Shown: piece after piece, positions 37,476 to 46,289 of the stretch | Numbering within the stretch: position 1 is the first letter of the stretch | How the letters are laid out: every line of letters begins with the position of its first letter | Source of the DNA: Mya arenaria | Lineage: Eukaryota > Mollusca > Bivalvia > Myida > Myidae | Reading direction: 5' to 3' | NCBI RefSeq assembly: GCF_026914265.1 | Contig: NC_069135.1 | Span: 36,093,756 to 36,157,755 of the forward strand | Length of the DNA stretch: 64,000 bases | Notes under the pieces: generated by a model | Told to the model about the DNA's origin: nothing | The model's input: only the letters and a program-made list of their open reading frames with translations | Databases searched by the model: none | Position numbers and translations under genes: made by a program

Positions 37476-40400
37476 AATAAATAAAAAAAATCGTGTATAG
37501 TACACAACTTCTGTGTATTGATCTTTATCTTAATTGACTTGGGTTGCTTATCAGATCTCCGATCTGAGTGTCCAGCTGTGCAGTTATAGAGGTTTTATTA
37601 TCGAAATGGACAATATATTTTGTCTTTTAGTTGTTTTTGTTGTTGTTTTCAAATGATAATTATATCATTATTACAATGCCTTTGAATAAGAATAAGAGTC
37701 ATTTGATATATAACAATCCATTAATATAATTTAACCAGGATGGTTTTTTATATAACAATGGTGACCATGCAATTAAAATGGATTTAAATTTATATGTTAT
37801 ATAACTATTTAAAAACTTATCACTCTTATTTGTTTATTATTTATTTCCATTTGGTCTAATTGATAAATACATCAGCTATGCAAATTGTTTTATATGTATT
37901 AGTGAGACAAATACACAGGAATTTGGCCCCTACTGGGACACCAGTGCAATTAACAGGAGATGCACAGCAGGGGATTATCATGGCAAACATTCCTTAAACT
38001 AGGCCTTTAAAGTGGAATTAACTAACTTTTATCACTGATTAATAACTAGTAAGGATTTGATCACATTTGTTTGTAGTAACATAATTTTACATGCAAATCT
38101 GATCAAATCTGCCAAGATGCGCTCTATGGATTCATTATCTTTATAACCGGGCGTTCTTTATACACATAAGCATACGTATGTCCATAAAATAATTATGTAC
38201 AGGTTTGGAACTCATATATATAATTGAATATTTCTTTATATATGTCTTACTCTAAAATTATAATTATTAAAAATTTAACCATCAATTAATACCAACATAC
38301 TTATTTCATAAAATAATTCGGTGAAATAAGGCCCCAATTTCTCGAAACATCTTAAGTCCCTTATAACAGGATCAAGCTCAGCACGCTATTTTTGATTTGG
38401 CATAGATTGCGTTATATTCTAATTGTTTATGAAATCCTATTAACGTCAGTAATTATGCTAAATGAGATGAACTATTTAAGTGAGTTACGCTTAAGAATTT
38501 TTGAGAAATTGTGGCCAGATTTCGAACAGCGTTAGTCTGTTTTCTAGTGTTTTTACAGAGAAATGTAGTTCTAAATGATTTTGAGAAAAATGTCGTCAGG
38601 TTCACAAGTCGGTAGTACCGTGCCCTTTGCAAATATCTCAGTTTACAAATTCATATAGAACGATTGTATCAAGCAATGTTTTTCTAATATAAACAGAAAC
38701 CCTATGCGTTCATATATATTAAAACAAGTGAATAACTGACACGAGAATTACTCAATCCCAACTACTTTATTAAAACAATCCATCCCACACTAAGTATGTG
38801 TATACCACGTGATAAATAACGGCTACGTCAGAAGGCAATATTTTGCTTCAAATGAAGACCTTTAACAAAGACAGTTTTACTATTTATTCACCATATTAAA
38901 TAAAACATGGCACAGTCTACGCCGCTTACATATTCCCGCATTCAGTCTGTTACTAAAGTGTTTAGTTTCTTAAAACACTTCAACAAACCTTTTCACAAAA
39001 CCGCCGCCTGATGCAGCACTGTCAGAACATTATATTGAAAACAGGTTTGTCGAAGAGTTTGAGGAAACTAACCACCTAATCAAACTTTGGTAATAAAGCG
39101 AAGGCGGGGCTCATTAAGCAGCATAGACTGCCCTTTGTTCCAATTAAAATGGTGGAGAAAAAGAAAAGTCATCTTCGTTTTAAGTCATCATTCGAAGCAA
39201 AATGTGCCTTCCGACCTAGCATTTCATGTGGTATACACACACCGCACACTTATTTCAGCTAACTTTTCGTTTTATGACTATCACTGCATTTGCCTATATT
39301 TTGACACAGTTACTAAGCACAAGGCGTGCTTATAAGCGTGTCTAAGCAGTGCGATTTATCTGGCCGTAATGTACTTGCAACTACTGTATTTGTTACTATG
39401 ATTGTTTTGCTTTTTTCACTTTGATGCTGCTTCGATTAGACATTGCTTTTATTGATAAATGTAGGATAATGCGAGGTTTCAGAACCGGTTTTGGCACCCA
39501 GTGAATTGTTTTCACTTGGTGTTGAAAGGCGGTAGACCGTACATTTGTATTAGTCGCAGAATAAAGACATCTTAGTTGTTTAAACATTGTATATTTTACA
39601 ACGATTGTGAAGAAAGTTATGATAACTTATACTAAGTCACTCTCTTTGGCACTATGTCGCGCGAGATTGTGGTCTTGTGCTGTCGGGGAAACCAGAGTAA
39701 CCGTTGAAAAACCACTTGTCCGGCTTGGTGACCACTAACCACAAACCAAACTCACATGGGCCCAAACGTCTTGAGGGATGCATGTTTCCAATGTTGATAA
39801 AATATATATTTTCAAACTAAAACCTATTCAGACGCGTCTTTGATGTCTTTGTATCAAAATTCGTCTCGTAATCTTATAAATGTGATATGTGTTTGTTCTC
39901 TGGTGGCGTTGTGTGTCCCTTTGAGTGAATCTGGGACTTTGATCTTAGTGTCTGTGGGCTAGGTAAGGCCTTGTTAAAGTGGCTCTCTCATGCAAAATCA
40001 AATATTCACATGTATAACAGACATACATTTTGACTGACAACTCTTTAACTACTTACTCTTCTTAATGCATTTATGAAAAATATTAATTACTGATAACACT
40101 GTGTATTTGAAAGTTCAAAAGGCAAAAATATTAAATGATTGGTGAATGAAATAAAAGATTTACTGTGATCAGCTAATGTCTCATAAGGTAGAAATAATGT
40201 GTTTTATGCACATTTCTCTCAATTTAAACTCGGTATCCTTCATAAGAACCATTGTTTTCGACATTTATTCATCCTTTTTGGAATATTAAAACAAAAATAA
40301 TAATTTTGGTAAACCTTATTTGGGAGTAAGAGTGCATCTTTAAAATACATTATTAGAAGTGCTTTGACAGAGACTAGAATTATACTCGATTCTTATCGGT

Positions 40401-42302
40401 CCTCACATGCTTTTGTCCACTACACATGGAAGTATATACAGTCGAACCCCGTTAGCTCGAACTCCCAGGGAACTGCGAAAATACCTCAAGCCTCGGAAAA
40501 TTCGAGCCAAGCGGAAATGTTTAACTTCAGTATACAGAATCGGCCATTTACATCTAGTTGGAGCAAACGAGGAATTCGAGCCAAGCGAGTTCGAGCCAAA
40601 GGGTTTCGACTGTATTAAACCTTACACAAAATTAAATCCTTGTTCGGATTACTTCTTCTATTTTCTGCATTCTCATTCATCAAAGGTTTAATAATGATAA
40701 ATCTAGTATAGCATCGCATTCTGGTGTACGAGAATGATTTGCTTTAGAACGTTAGTCATACTAGAAACAGAAAACGACCTTTGTTTAAGGATTGGCCTTA
40801 GTGGTGTGCTTGACCATCCTGTATGAATGCAGGAGGCCATAAAGCACGTAAGCGCTAATGGTGACATTTGCATATCAGCCCTCCTGCGTACACACACCAT
40901 GACAATACATAAAAAATGTACCCCATACACTTCGAAATCAATTATTATATCACTTAATGGTTTTGTCTAATAGACCAACGCGTCCGTATATATTAAAAAC
41001 AAGTCTGGAAACGGGGACATGATAAACAAGATGGCCATGTTATATGGAAAAAAAAACGAAAAGAAAATCAAATAATGTTTTATCTTATAGAATGAGTAGA
41101 CCTTTATAAAAACAAGTAAATTTGGACAAATACAGGACATGATAAACAAAATGGCCATGTTATATGAAGAACAAAGAGAAAATCAAATAATGTTTATCTT
41201 ATAGAATTAGTTGACCTTTATTAAAACAAATAAATTTGGACAAAAACAGGACATGATACACACGATGGCCATGATATATGAAAGCGCGAAAAGAAAATCA
41301 AATAATGTTTTATTTTATAGAATTAGTTGACCTTTATTATAACAAGTAAACAGACGCAGGATATGATAAGCAAACAGGCTATGTTACATGAAATCAAATA
41401 CTGATTTATCTTATAGAATTAGTAGACATTGATTAAACAAGTACATTTGGAAAACACAGGATATGACAAACAATGGCTATGTTATATGAAGAACGAAAAG
41501 AAAGTCATGTTTTTTCTATTTTAGAATTAGTAGACCTAAGTTAAAAAAGTCAATTTGGACAGACACATGATATGAAAAATAAGATGGCCATAATATATAA
41601 AAGCACGAAAGGAAAATCAAATAATATTTTATCTTATAGAATTAGAAGACCTGTATAAAAACACGTAAATTTGGTGAGAGACTCATTTAAAATACATATA
41701 TCGCTGTACAAGTTTATACAGTTGCATCACATATTTCTCTTTACCTAATAAAAACAAACGTTATCACACGTGCACAACTATATTATATGTAGAATGCAAT
41801 TACCTTTAAACGCCGGTGTTATTTTCCACACTCCGATTCCTCCGATGCTGAGCCACTGGCCGAGGGCGAGCTCCATGAAGTACATGGGGATACCGGCAAA
41901 GCACATCGTCAGTAGGTACGGGATCAGAAACGCCCCTGTCAACGAATGTAAATTATATTATAACACCAATAAAAAGATAAACATTGACATTATAATGATA
42001 TATTTTCGGACATAGGGATACAACTGTAACATTCATTATTGACCCCGTTGTGTATTGACCACTAGGGTCATTTTACAATTTTGAAAATTGACCCCGACAA
42101 AATGTTAAGGCTAGCTTTTGATAACAACAGCTATTGAAAACTATTCACTGTTTGGTCAGTCTGTTTTTATCAGTTGTGGAGTAATTCTAAAATTTAAGAT
42201 GAACGTTAAAGATAGAAGTAGACCAATAGAAGATACCCCCCCCCCCTCCTCCCAAGGAGGAACCAGCGCCTTATTAGTTTTATTATTATTAATATTATTT
42301 TA

Positions 42303-42359
<57 letters not shown>

Positions 42360-42362
42360 TTA

Positions 42363-42418
<56 letters not shown>

Positions 42419-42432
42419 TATTATTATTATTA

Positions 42433-42510
<78 letters not shown>

Positions 42511-45500
42511 TTTTTTTTTAATTATAATTATTAAAGAGAAGTTGCAGGTTTAAATGTACGGCTACGCCAAAGGGCACCAAAAAAAAAATGTCCTGAAATC
42601 GGAGAATAAAACCTTCACGGTATAAGATTACACCAATTACTGTGATAAAATCGGTTCAGGCAAGGAAACAATATATCACTACAGATAAGCCCCGCAAGAT
42701 CTACACTTTTAGATGTAGGCAAATTCTTAATGTCATAATTATTTCCTCAGATGTTTATATCCTGGAACATGTGTTTTCTTAAGAAATGAAAAAAAAGAAG
42801 ATTTTTTTATTATATTTTTAAATTTGTAAAAATGATCGTCAAAATGCTTTTATTGAAAAAAAATGTCTTTCAAAAATAACAATGCCATTGATATGTAACA
42901 GAATCGGTTCCCAGTTAAACTACTCGGCATATCTATATAACAACGGTGAGGTATATAGTAGTTTTGGAATACACTGTCCGTCCCTCTGTATGTTCAAGCT
43001 ATGACTTGAATTTTGATTGAACTTCACATATAGTATAGAGCACCATGGGAAGGTGTGTCCAGGATAAATTTCGTGCCCTATTGTCACACGTGGTCTGATA
43101 TCAATGTTGTACAATACATTGTCTATGCATTTTATAGCAAAATTTGCAGAATTTGTAAAAGTTGAGCTTTTTTAGGGCCTTTCACAGAGCAAAAGTCGTT
43201 TGAAGGACCAAAACAAAAAAAAATGTTTAAAGAATTCATATAATTTATTTCTGAGTTTCAATATTCAGCAAGCATAATATGTACATACATCCGTTGCAAC
43301 ATGTGTAGCTGTTATTAGGAGTTGAGCAAATTTTACGGAAGCAGATTTTATCAGATTTCTTATCAAAACGGATTGGCTTTTTCAGGAAATGTCTGTATTA
43401 ATATTGAATATGTTTTAAAAATAGCCAGAATAACTACCATGTCAACAATGTCTTGTTGGTGATTGCAACCAAATAAGACTGCTGTCAAAATTTTAGATCG
43501 CAGTTTTTCATATTTATGTTCGAAACTTGATGTTTTATTTATGGCTAATAGCGTTCCATTCCATTGAAGGAAATTGATTGCAGCTATGATATCAGTTTAA
43601 TAAAAGACGTTTAATATACATTGACATAATAAGGTGTTAACCGATTACCTCGAAAACTCTGTTATACCCATTATCTTACGATTTTGTTCCTCATTTTCCA
43701 AAATAAAACAATGGGAACCAAACTAATATCGCGTTTATATGCCGAACATTTACCGATGTGGGCAAATTTACCAACGTACCGCCGAGGGTAAATTTATTTA
43801 CCCCAATTGGGCAATTTGCGTTCAGATGCACATATTTGCTCTCAGTGGTAAATCTCGCCATATCATCAGCATAAACGATATACGCGTCCGTACAAATAAG
43901 CTTTCACACTATTTTTAAAGGGGTAAGACACCAGATTGTCCCAAATTCGGCAAGTATATTTTATCCTCAAAACAATCCTAGAATTGTCAATGCGAGCAAG
44001 TACAAGACCGATTATACATCATTTTACATTATTAAAATAATAAAAGCAACGATTATTTTGCTGCCTCATCTTTGTTTCACCGTTTAAAAAAGAGCGCATA
44101 ATGGTTTCCCGGTTTAAATCATATCTGATAATTATACAGACGCTATATGAATTGTAAAAATGCGCAAAGAATCAAAAGATACATGTCTTGTAAGCAATAT
44201 GATACATCAGTAATAAAGATTAAAATTTAATGCGTTGTATACTACGATGTCAATATTATATAAGTTTTTGACATTTCTCTTTTCTTCTTGCAATATTATC
44301 ATCTAGTGTCTAGTCCCTTTAGTACCTTTGTCATGTAATGGTGGGTACCAATGTCAGTTAATTAGCAGCAATAGATTGATTTCAATATCAGACAAGTATC
44401 AGCAGAGTTATTGTCCTTGGTTTAGCAAACAAGTAGTATTTTCACCCTGCACGGTATCACCAATTTAAAATTATTACCGACACGTTCCTGAATATTACAA
44501 AAAATGTTAGTCTAGAAGTTGTTTCCATACAATTACTGTTGATCAGTTTTAAACGAGGGCCAAAATATTACAAGAGGAAAGGTCATGAATTAACGGTAGG
44601 TCATTTTTAAACGTATCGAATTATCACTAAAAAATGACCCTGGGGGCTACATTTTCAACTGGGTAAAATGTAATGTTTCATAGTTTATCACATATGCTTT
44701 AATGCCTGAGGTCCATGAGCATAAACCAATGATGTTACACCGGCAAACACATCGTCAGGTAAAGTAAGAGGGCCAGAAACGCCCCCTGCCGAACACCAAT
44801 AATAAGATATGTACTTGTAAGTGTATACAGACTAAAATTGTGTTCATTTAAAGTACATACATAGAAATAACATTGTCAGTTGAACTTGATCCAATTTCGA
44901 ATTACAGGTAAAGGATCGGGAAAGGGGTGAGACTTCATAACTATGCATACCGTTTTCCATATTTAACATGCGAATATTATTCTGATTTTCACAACCGCAG
45001 ATACATGTTTTACGTCGACAAGAGACCACGTTGGAAAACCTCCGAAAATAGGACCAAGCGGGAGAACATTTTACAACTTATGTTTTTATATTTAAATTAT
45101 AAAAATTGTTATATGTTTTACTGTTGTTTATATGCAAGATGTATGGATATTAAAACTAAAAATCTCTTACGGTGCGTATTCACAGAAGTATGTATATACA
45201 GTTATTATATTTATACAGTCGAACCTTGTTGGCTCGAACTCGCTTGTCTCGAATTCCTCGTTGGCTCGAACTGGATCATTATACTGAAGGTAAGCATTCC
45301 CGCTTGGCTCGAATTTTCCGAGGCTCGATGTATATTTCGCCGGTCCCTGGGAGTTCGAGCCAACGGGGTTCGACTGTATATCAAATTCATTTGAAAGTTG
45401 TTATTACTGCCTGTTAAGATTCTTACCGCCGCCATTCTTGTAACAAAGGTACGGAAACCGTGTGACATTCCCAAGTCCTATACACTGTCCTACGCAAGAC

Positions 45501-45793
45501 AAAATGAACTCTATCTTGCCGTTCCATAAGTCACGCTGCTCAGGAGGCGCCACGGAAGAGAGCATCGTCTCCATGGATTTCATCGGCGGTTGATTTTGCG
45601 AAATTGGTGGCTTGGAGGCAAGCGGGGTCCTTTGACTGTTGTAGCCGAACTCTGAGCTCGTTCCGACGTCCCTAGTCTCAATACCCGGACTCAAACGGTT
45701 ATCCCCCAAGCGGGAAAAGTTTGCCTTATCGTCACTTGTAAATAAATTCATTTGGTGATTCTCTATTGTTGGATCCATGGTAACCTTTTTCAT
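21905..45793 (-). CDS. SLC6 sodium/chloride GABA transporter, GAT-1-like, 14 exons
   Basis: Complete 12-TM neurotransmitter:sodium symporter; GAT-1 relatives couple GABA uptake at the plasma membrane to Na+ and Cl-. Fourteen exons with matched phases give 2052 nt, 683 residues from the first ATG (GAT-1 is about 600). GAT-1-type signatures are TM1 '[19 protein letters not shown]', TM2 '[15 protein letters not shown]', TM6 '[20 protein letters not shown]', TM8 'LLMLGLDSQ' (Na2 Asp-Ser) and 'GINRFYEN'. The EL2 disulphide pair is kept ('[11 protein letters not shown]'). Odd points: at the GAT-1 Tyr60 position it has Gln103, and at Trp68 it has Thr111; EL2 is about 39 residues longer with two extra Cys; the C-tail has PPPY. 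Introns hold MITEs, a LINE and a half-exon array. Nothing shows the substrate directly; GABA is inferred from similarity. Confidence 0.93.
22441..22608 (-). CDS. SLC6 exon 13: TM11 end and TM12
   Basis: Acceptor 'ctaatgtttcag', donor ACTGAG|GTTGTT. Encodes 56 residues including '[18 protein letters not shown]' and TM12 '[11 protein letters not shown]'. Confidence 0.92.
22703..23013. repeat. About 155-bp tandem duplication in SLC6 intron 12
   Basis: Two diverged units share 'gcaggagtagttta', 'actgagcatgcg' and 'gcatttttcaaa', separated by about 155 bases. The rest of the intron up to 24420 shows nothing recognisable. Confidence 0.75.
24421..24521 (-). CDS. SLC6 exon 12: loop and start of TM11
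   Basis: Acceptor 'tattgttttcag', donor ACTATG|GTGAGT. Encodes '[18 protein letters not shown]' (GAT-1 has VNRFYDN here) and the start of TM11. Confidence 0.92.
24605..24857. mobile_element. MITE family E copy
   Basis: Terminal inverted repeats are 'ggccccaatttctcgaaact' on the left and 'tttcgagaaattgaggcc' on the right, followed inward by 'tcttaag'. It is in SLC6 intron 11. Confidence 0.8.
25402..25504 (-). CDS. SLC6 exon 11: TM10
   Basis: Acceptor 'cctgttccag', donor GGCTACG|GTACTT. Encodes '[16 protein letters not shown]' and the rest of TM10. Confidence 0.92.
25982..26113 (-). CDS. SLC6 exon 10: end of TM8 and TM9
   Basis: Acceptor 'gttgttttttag', donor ACTGAG|GTGTGG, 44 codons in phase 0. 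Encodes '[18 protein letters not shown]' and '[11 protein letters not shown]'. Confidence 0.92.
26333..26415. mobile_element. MITE family J copy
   Basis: Short palindromic element: 'agtcaaacctggattaagtg' at left and 'ggccacttaattcaggttgg' at right. A second copy lies at 31584-31676. Confidence 0.6.
26509..26621 (-). CDS. SLC6 exon 9: EL4 and TM8
   Basis: Acceptor 'cttaacttgcag', donor AGTCAG|GTAACA. Encodes '[13 protein letters not shown]', '[12 protein letters not shown]' and 'LLMLGLDSQ'; the Asp-Ser of TM8 forms the Na2 site in the family. Confidence 0.93.
26683..26905 (-). repeat. tRNA-derived SINE, nearly full copy
   Basis: On the minus strand it starts with 'gttagcgcactcatatctca', has a perfect box B 'ggttcgattcc', then a central domain with 'catgtgagtttggc' and 'ctccgggtactccggtttcc', and a tail ending 'ttgtaaaata'. 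The central domain resembles the conserved V-type core of some animal SINEs (from memory, not searched). A second, 5'-truncated copy lies at 39590-39765. Confidence 0.75.
26972..27096 (-). CDS. SLC6 exon 8: TM7
   Basis: Acceptor 'taaatttcag', donor GCTTCTG|GTGCGT. Encodes '[18 protein letters not shown]' and '[18 protein letters not shown]', TM7 and the start of EL4. Confidence 0.93.
27097..27949. other. Remainder of SLC6 intron 7, no gene seen
   Basis: AT-rich, with perhaps one further very decayed half-exon unit near 27790-27950. Open frames here are short and unsupported. Confidence 0.4.
27950..29964 (-). repeat. Tandem array of about 12 half-exon copies in SLC6 intron 7
   Basis: The unit is about 155-175 bp: the 3' half of exon 7 (about 70 bp from 'FFSYG' on), its donor, and about 90 bp of adjoining intron. 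Recognisable units are centred near 29870, 29715, 29550, 29385, 29225, 29055, 28890, 28740, 28570, 28410, 28220 and 28065, with divergence increasing away from the exon. Plus-strand marker: 'gccgagcccgt'. Several keep the donor block 'actatatacttgtag' (near 29480 and 29170; 'cacaatatacttgtag' near 29820). None carries the exon's acceptor half. Some still translate to '[14 protein letters not shown]'-like peptides; the nearest copy has an 8-base deletion. Confidence 0.9.
29965..30068 (-). CDS. SLC6 exon 7: TM6, source of the half-exon array
   Basis: Acceptor 'ttcccttttag', donor ATCTACAA|GTATAT, phase 2. Encodes '[19 protein letters not shown]' and '[16 protein letters not shown]', the unwound TM6 that contacts substrate and ions. 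Its 3' half is repeated in the downstream intron. Confidence 0.93.
30546..30680 (-). CDS. SLC6 exon 6: TM5 and EL3
   Basis: Acceptor 'ctccaccaacag', donor TCAAGT|GTAAGT, 45 codons in phase 0. TM5 carries '[20 protein letters not shown]'. Confidence 0.93.
30867..31034 (-). mobile_element. MITE family D copy (mariner-like ends)
   Basis: Termini 'acagtcaaaacctg' and 'ggtttcgactgta' are flanked by TA. Internal tandem 'gagccaa(a/g)cg' segments match copies at 40437, 45214 and 60025. CAGT ends with TA target sites suggest a Tc1/mariner-mobilised element. Confidence 0.82.
31214..31346 (-). CDS. SLC6 exon 5: TM4
   Basis: Acceptor 'catgtgttgcag', donor GGAAAG|GTGATT. Encodes '[12 protein letters not shown]' and TM4 '[16 protein letters not shown]', matching GAT-1 closely. 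Confidence 0.93.
31584..31676. mobile_element. MITE family J copy
   Basis: Ends 'cagtcaagcctgtatta' and 'ggccactttatccaggttgg' match the copy at 26333-26415. Confidence 0.6.
31677..32674. other. SLC6 intron 4 sequence, no gene seen
   Basis: AT-rich intron with no recognisable exon or repeat on either strand. Confidence 0.4.
32685..33001. mobile_element. MITE family I inserted at the exon 4 splice donor
   Basis: Inverted ends are 'attcagaacacctcggccat' on the left and 'ggcaaggagttccgaat' on the right. The 10-bp direct repeat CACTACTTAC flanks it at 32675-32684 and 33003-33012. The exon-side copy is exactly the first ten intron bases (GTAAGTAGTG on the minus strand), so the insertion duplicated the 5' splice site. 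A 9-10 bp target site fits Mutator-like elements. Confidence 0.85.
33013..33128 (-). CDS. SLC6 exon 4: extended EL2
   Basis: Acceptor 'cttctttcag', donor TGGGA|GTAAGT, phase 2. Nearly the whole exon is extracellular loop 2 with N-glycosylation sequons NKT, NIS and NVS and one more Cys ('[10 protein letters not shown]'), ending 'VREFWE'. The donor is duplicated by a MITE insertion (see 32685-33001). Confidence 0.92.
33569..34108. mobile_element. MITE family C copy
   Basis: Ends 'ttaaagggactagacaccag' and 'ctggtgtctagcccctttaa' with TTAA at both ends. An internal direct duplication ('ttgtgtaaaacacaatactc' / 'gtgtacaacacaatactc') is present. It is in SLC6 intron 3. Confidence 0.82.
34216..34367. 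mobile_element. MITE family F copy
   Basis: Ends 'ggctggtattcaatattgat' and 'gagtattgaataccaccac', with internal 'gctaatcggatta'. Two more copies lie side by side at 63549-63842. Confidence 0.75.
34407..34757. mobile_element. MITE family A copy, foldback type
   Basis: Near-palindromic, about 350 bp: left arm 'aaagctgcac...gattgaacg', right arm ending 'gtgagagtgcagctttaa'. The centre is 'aaaccgttagtaacggttta', itself a perfect inverted repeat. The right end lies 25 bases from the splice donor of SLC6 exon 3. Confidence 0.85.
34783..34994 (-). CDS. SLC6 exon 3: TM3 and start of EL2
   Basis: Acceptor 'tttggatgcag', donor TTTGAG|GTATTT. TM3 includes '[15 protein letters not shown]', keeping the Tyr that matches GAT-1 Tyr140. 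EL2 begins with the conserved Cys pair '[11 protein letters not shown]' and has an additional Cys in 'FRCTNKT'. Confidence 0.93.
35295..36870 (-). mobile_element. 5'-truncated LINE (non-LTR retrotransposon) fragment
   Basis: The minus strand encodes a reverse transcriptase: motif A region '[15 protein letters not shown]', motif B '[18 protein letters not shown]', motif C '[10 protein letters not shown]', then the C-terminal '[10 protein letters not shown]' block. Jockey/CR1-like in style; clade not resolved. The catalytic Asp expected in motif A (usually FLDLRKAFD) is Tyr. Frames change near 36370 and again near 36190, so it is a dead copy. It is cut at the 5' side near 36870, and its 3' end is an AATAAAG signal followed by an (ATT)n tail on the minus strand (35300-35365). 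It sits in SLC6 intron 2. Confidence 0.88.
35296..35362. repeat. (AAT)n microsatellite at LINE 3' end
   Basis: Nearly pure AAT/ATA run, abutting the LINE 3' untranslated region. Confidence 0.9.
36871..38329. other. SLC6 intron 2 sequence, no gene seen
   Basis: AT-rich. A short poly(C)/poly(A) junction lies near 37410-37440 and a (TA)n run at about 37450-37471. No exon was recognised. Confidence 0.4.
38330..38518. mobile_element. MITE family E copy
   Basis: Left end 'ggccccaatttctcgaaaca', right end 'tttttgagaaattgtggcc'. About 60 bp shorter than the copy at 24605. Confidence 0.78.
38794..39241. mobile_element. MITE family G, fullest copy
   Basis: Inverted ends 'tatgtgtataccacgtgata' and 'atttcatgtggtatacacac'. 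Inner inverted segments flank 'acacttcaacaaacc' and 'aacaggtttgtcgaag', so the element folds on itself. Confidence 0.75.
39590..39765 (-). repeat. tRNA-derived SINE, 5'-truncated copy
   Basis: Matches the 26683-26905 SINE from the central domain ('catgtgagtttggtt', 'ggtcaccaagccgg') to the tail ('cacaatcgttgtaaaatata'). The tRNA head is missing. Confidence 0.72.
39974..40342 (+). mobile_element. MITE family B copy
   Basis: Starts 'ttaaagtggctctctcatgc' and ends 'gtaagagtgcatctttaa', with TTAA ends. Internal 'attgttttcgacatttattc' matches the other copies. Confidence 0.8.
40437..40615 (-). mobile_element. MITE family D copy (mariner-like ends)
   Basis: Starts 'tacagtcgaaccccgttagc' and ends 'ggtttcgactgta'. 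TA lies at both ends. Confidence 0.85.
40965..41690. repeat. About 100-120 bp tandem repeat, 6 copies
   Basis: Units share 'catgataaacaagatggcca', 'aaaatcaaataatgtttta' and 'tagaattagtagacct'. Repeats of the first block fall near 41018, 41137, 41250, 41360, 41465 and 41570. The array ends about 115 bases from SLC6 exon 2. Confidence 0.88.
41804..41935 (-). CDS. SLC6 exon 2: TM2
   Basis: Acceptor 'gttgacag', donor AAAG|GTAATT, phase 1 at both ends. Encodes TM2 and the first intracellular loop, including '[18 protein letters not shown]'. Confidence 0.93.
42275..42512. repeat. (TTA)n microsatellite
   Basis: About 240 bases of nearly pure TTA with a few TTTTAA and TCA interruptions. The poly-Ile open frame on the minus strand is an artefact. 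A C-run lies just left (42236-42246). Confidence 0.95.
42513..43914. other. SLC6 intron 1 sequence with a family A fragment
   Basis: No exon seen. 43484-43560 matches the centre-left part of MITE family A ('ttagatcgcag', 'gatgttttat'). 42990-43095 ('ttgaacttcacatatagtat', 'caccatgggaaggtgtg') has the look of an interspersed repeat fragment, but there is no second copy here. Confidence 0.4.
43915..44321. mobile_element. MITE family C copy, unexpanded
   Basis: Left end 'ggggtaagacaccagattgt', right end 'atctagtgtctagtcccttt'. The core around 44010-44070 is the likely ancestor of the array in the 7923-9066 copy. Confidence 0.82.
45214..45381 (+). mobile_element. MITE family D copy (mariner-like ends)
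   Basis: Starts 'tacagtcgaaccttgttggc' and ends 'acggggttcgactgtata'. It lies 46 bases from the splice donor of SLC6 exon 1. Confidence 0.87.
45427..45793 (-). CDS. SLC6 exon 1: N-terminal tail and TM1
   Basis: The first ATG (45793) directly follows 'acttttag', which looks like a splice acceptor. The sixth codon ATG at 45778 sits in ACCATGG, a strong start context, so translation may begin there (678 residues). The tail of about 90 residues is Ser/Pro-rich. TM1 carries '[17 protein letters not shown]'. Donor GGCGGCG|GTAAGA, phase 1. Confidence 0.92.
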
Positions 45794-46212
45794 CTAAAAG
45801 TAGCGTATTGAAACAGACTAACCGTTTGTCACTATTATTTTAATCAAATAAAAGTAAATCCATTTTTAACTGAATTCCATAAGAAAAAAAACACAAAGGT
45901 TTAATTATTTTCTTAAAAAAAGTCCTAAAGCTTTTTATTCTCTCGTATGTTGATATGATGAAACAATTTTCTGTCAAAATGCTTCACATATATTACGTAA
46001 TCTTGTAAATTGCTTTATCTCTGTAATACAGCACTATTAATAAATATCCCGGTCGTACGGCAGTTCGGGACGGGTCTAATCTCGTAGTGAAGGCCGGGCA
46101 GTTTCCATAGTGAAATTAACCAATAAATCACAGGATATGAAAGTAGTTCAGCATCCGAAATATATCGGAATTTCATTCGGGTAATTCCGTAACCTGTTAT
46201 ACGGGTTACTCG
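45794..46212. other. Region 5' of SLC6 exon 1
   Basis: Likely a 5' intron or promoter-proximal sequence: the bases just before the first ATG read 'gctacttttag', like a splice acceptor, so an untranslated first exon may lie further upstream. A GC-richer patch at about 46050-46100 could be promoter sequence; no defined motif was assigned. Confidence 0.35.
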
Positions 46213-46289
46213 CTAATCGGAACACCTCGGCCAGTATCAAACAAAATTGACTCTCGAGGCTTGCCGGAGATGGCCGAGTTGTTACGATT
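46213..46289. mobile_element. Short MITE family I relative with 9-bp target repeat
   Basis: Ends 'atcggaacacctcggcca' and 'tggccgagttgttacgat' resemble family I. The direct repeat GGTTACTCG flanks it at 46204-46212 and 46290-46298. Confidence 0.7.

Noticed and set aside
42206-42487. Poly-isoleucine open frame
   Set aside because: Translation of a (TTA)n microsatellite.
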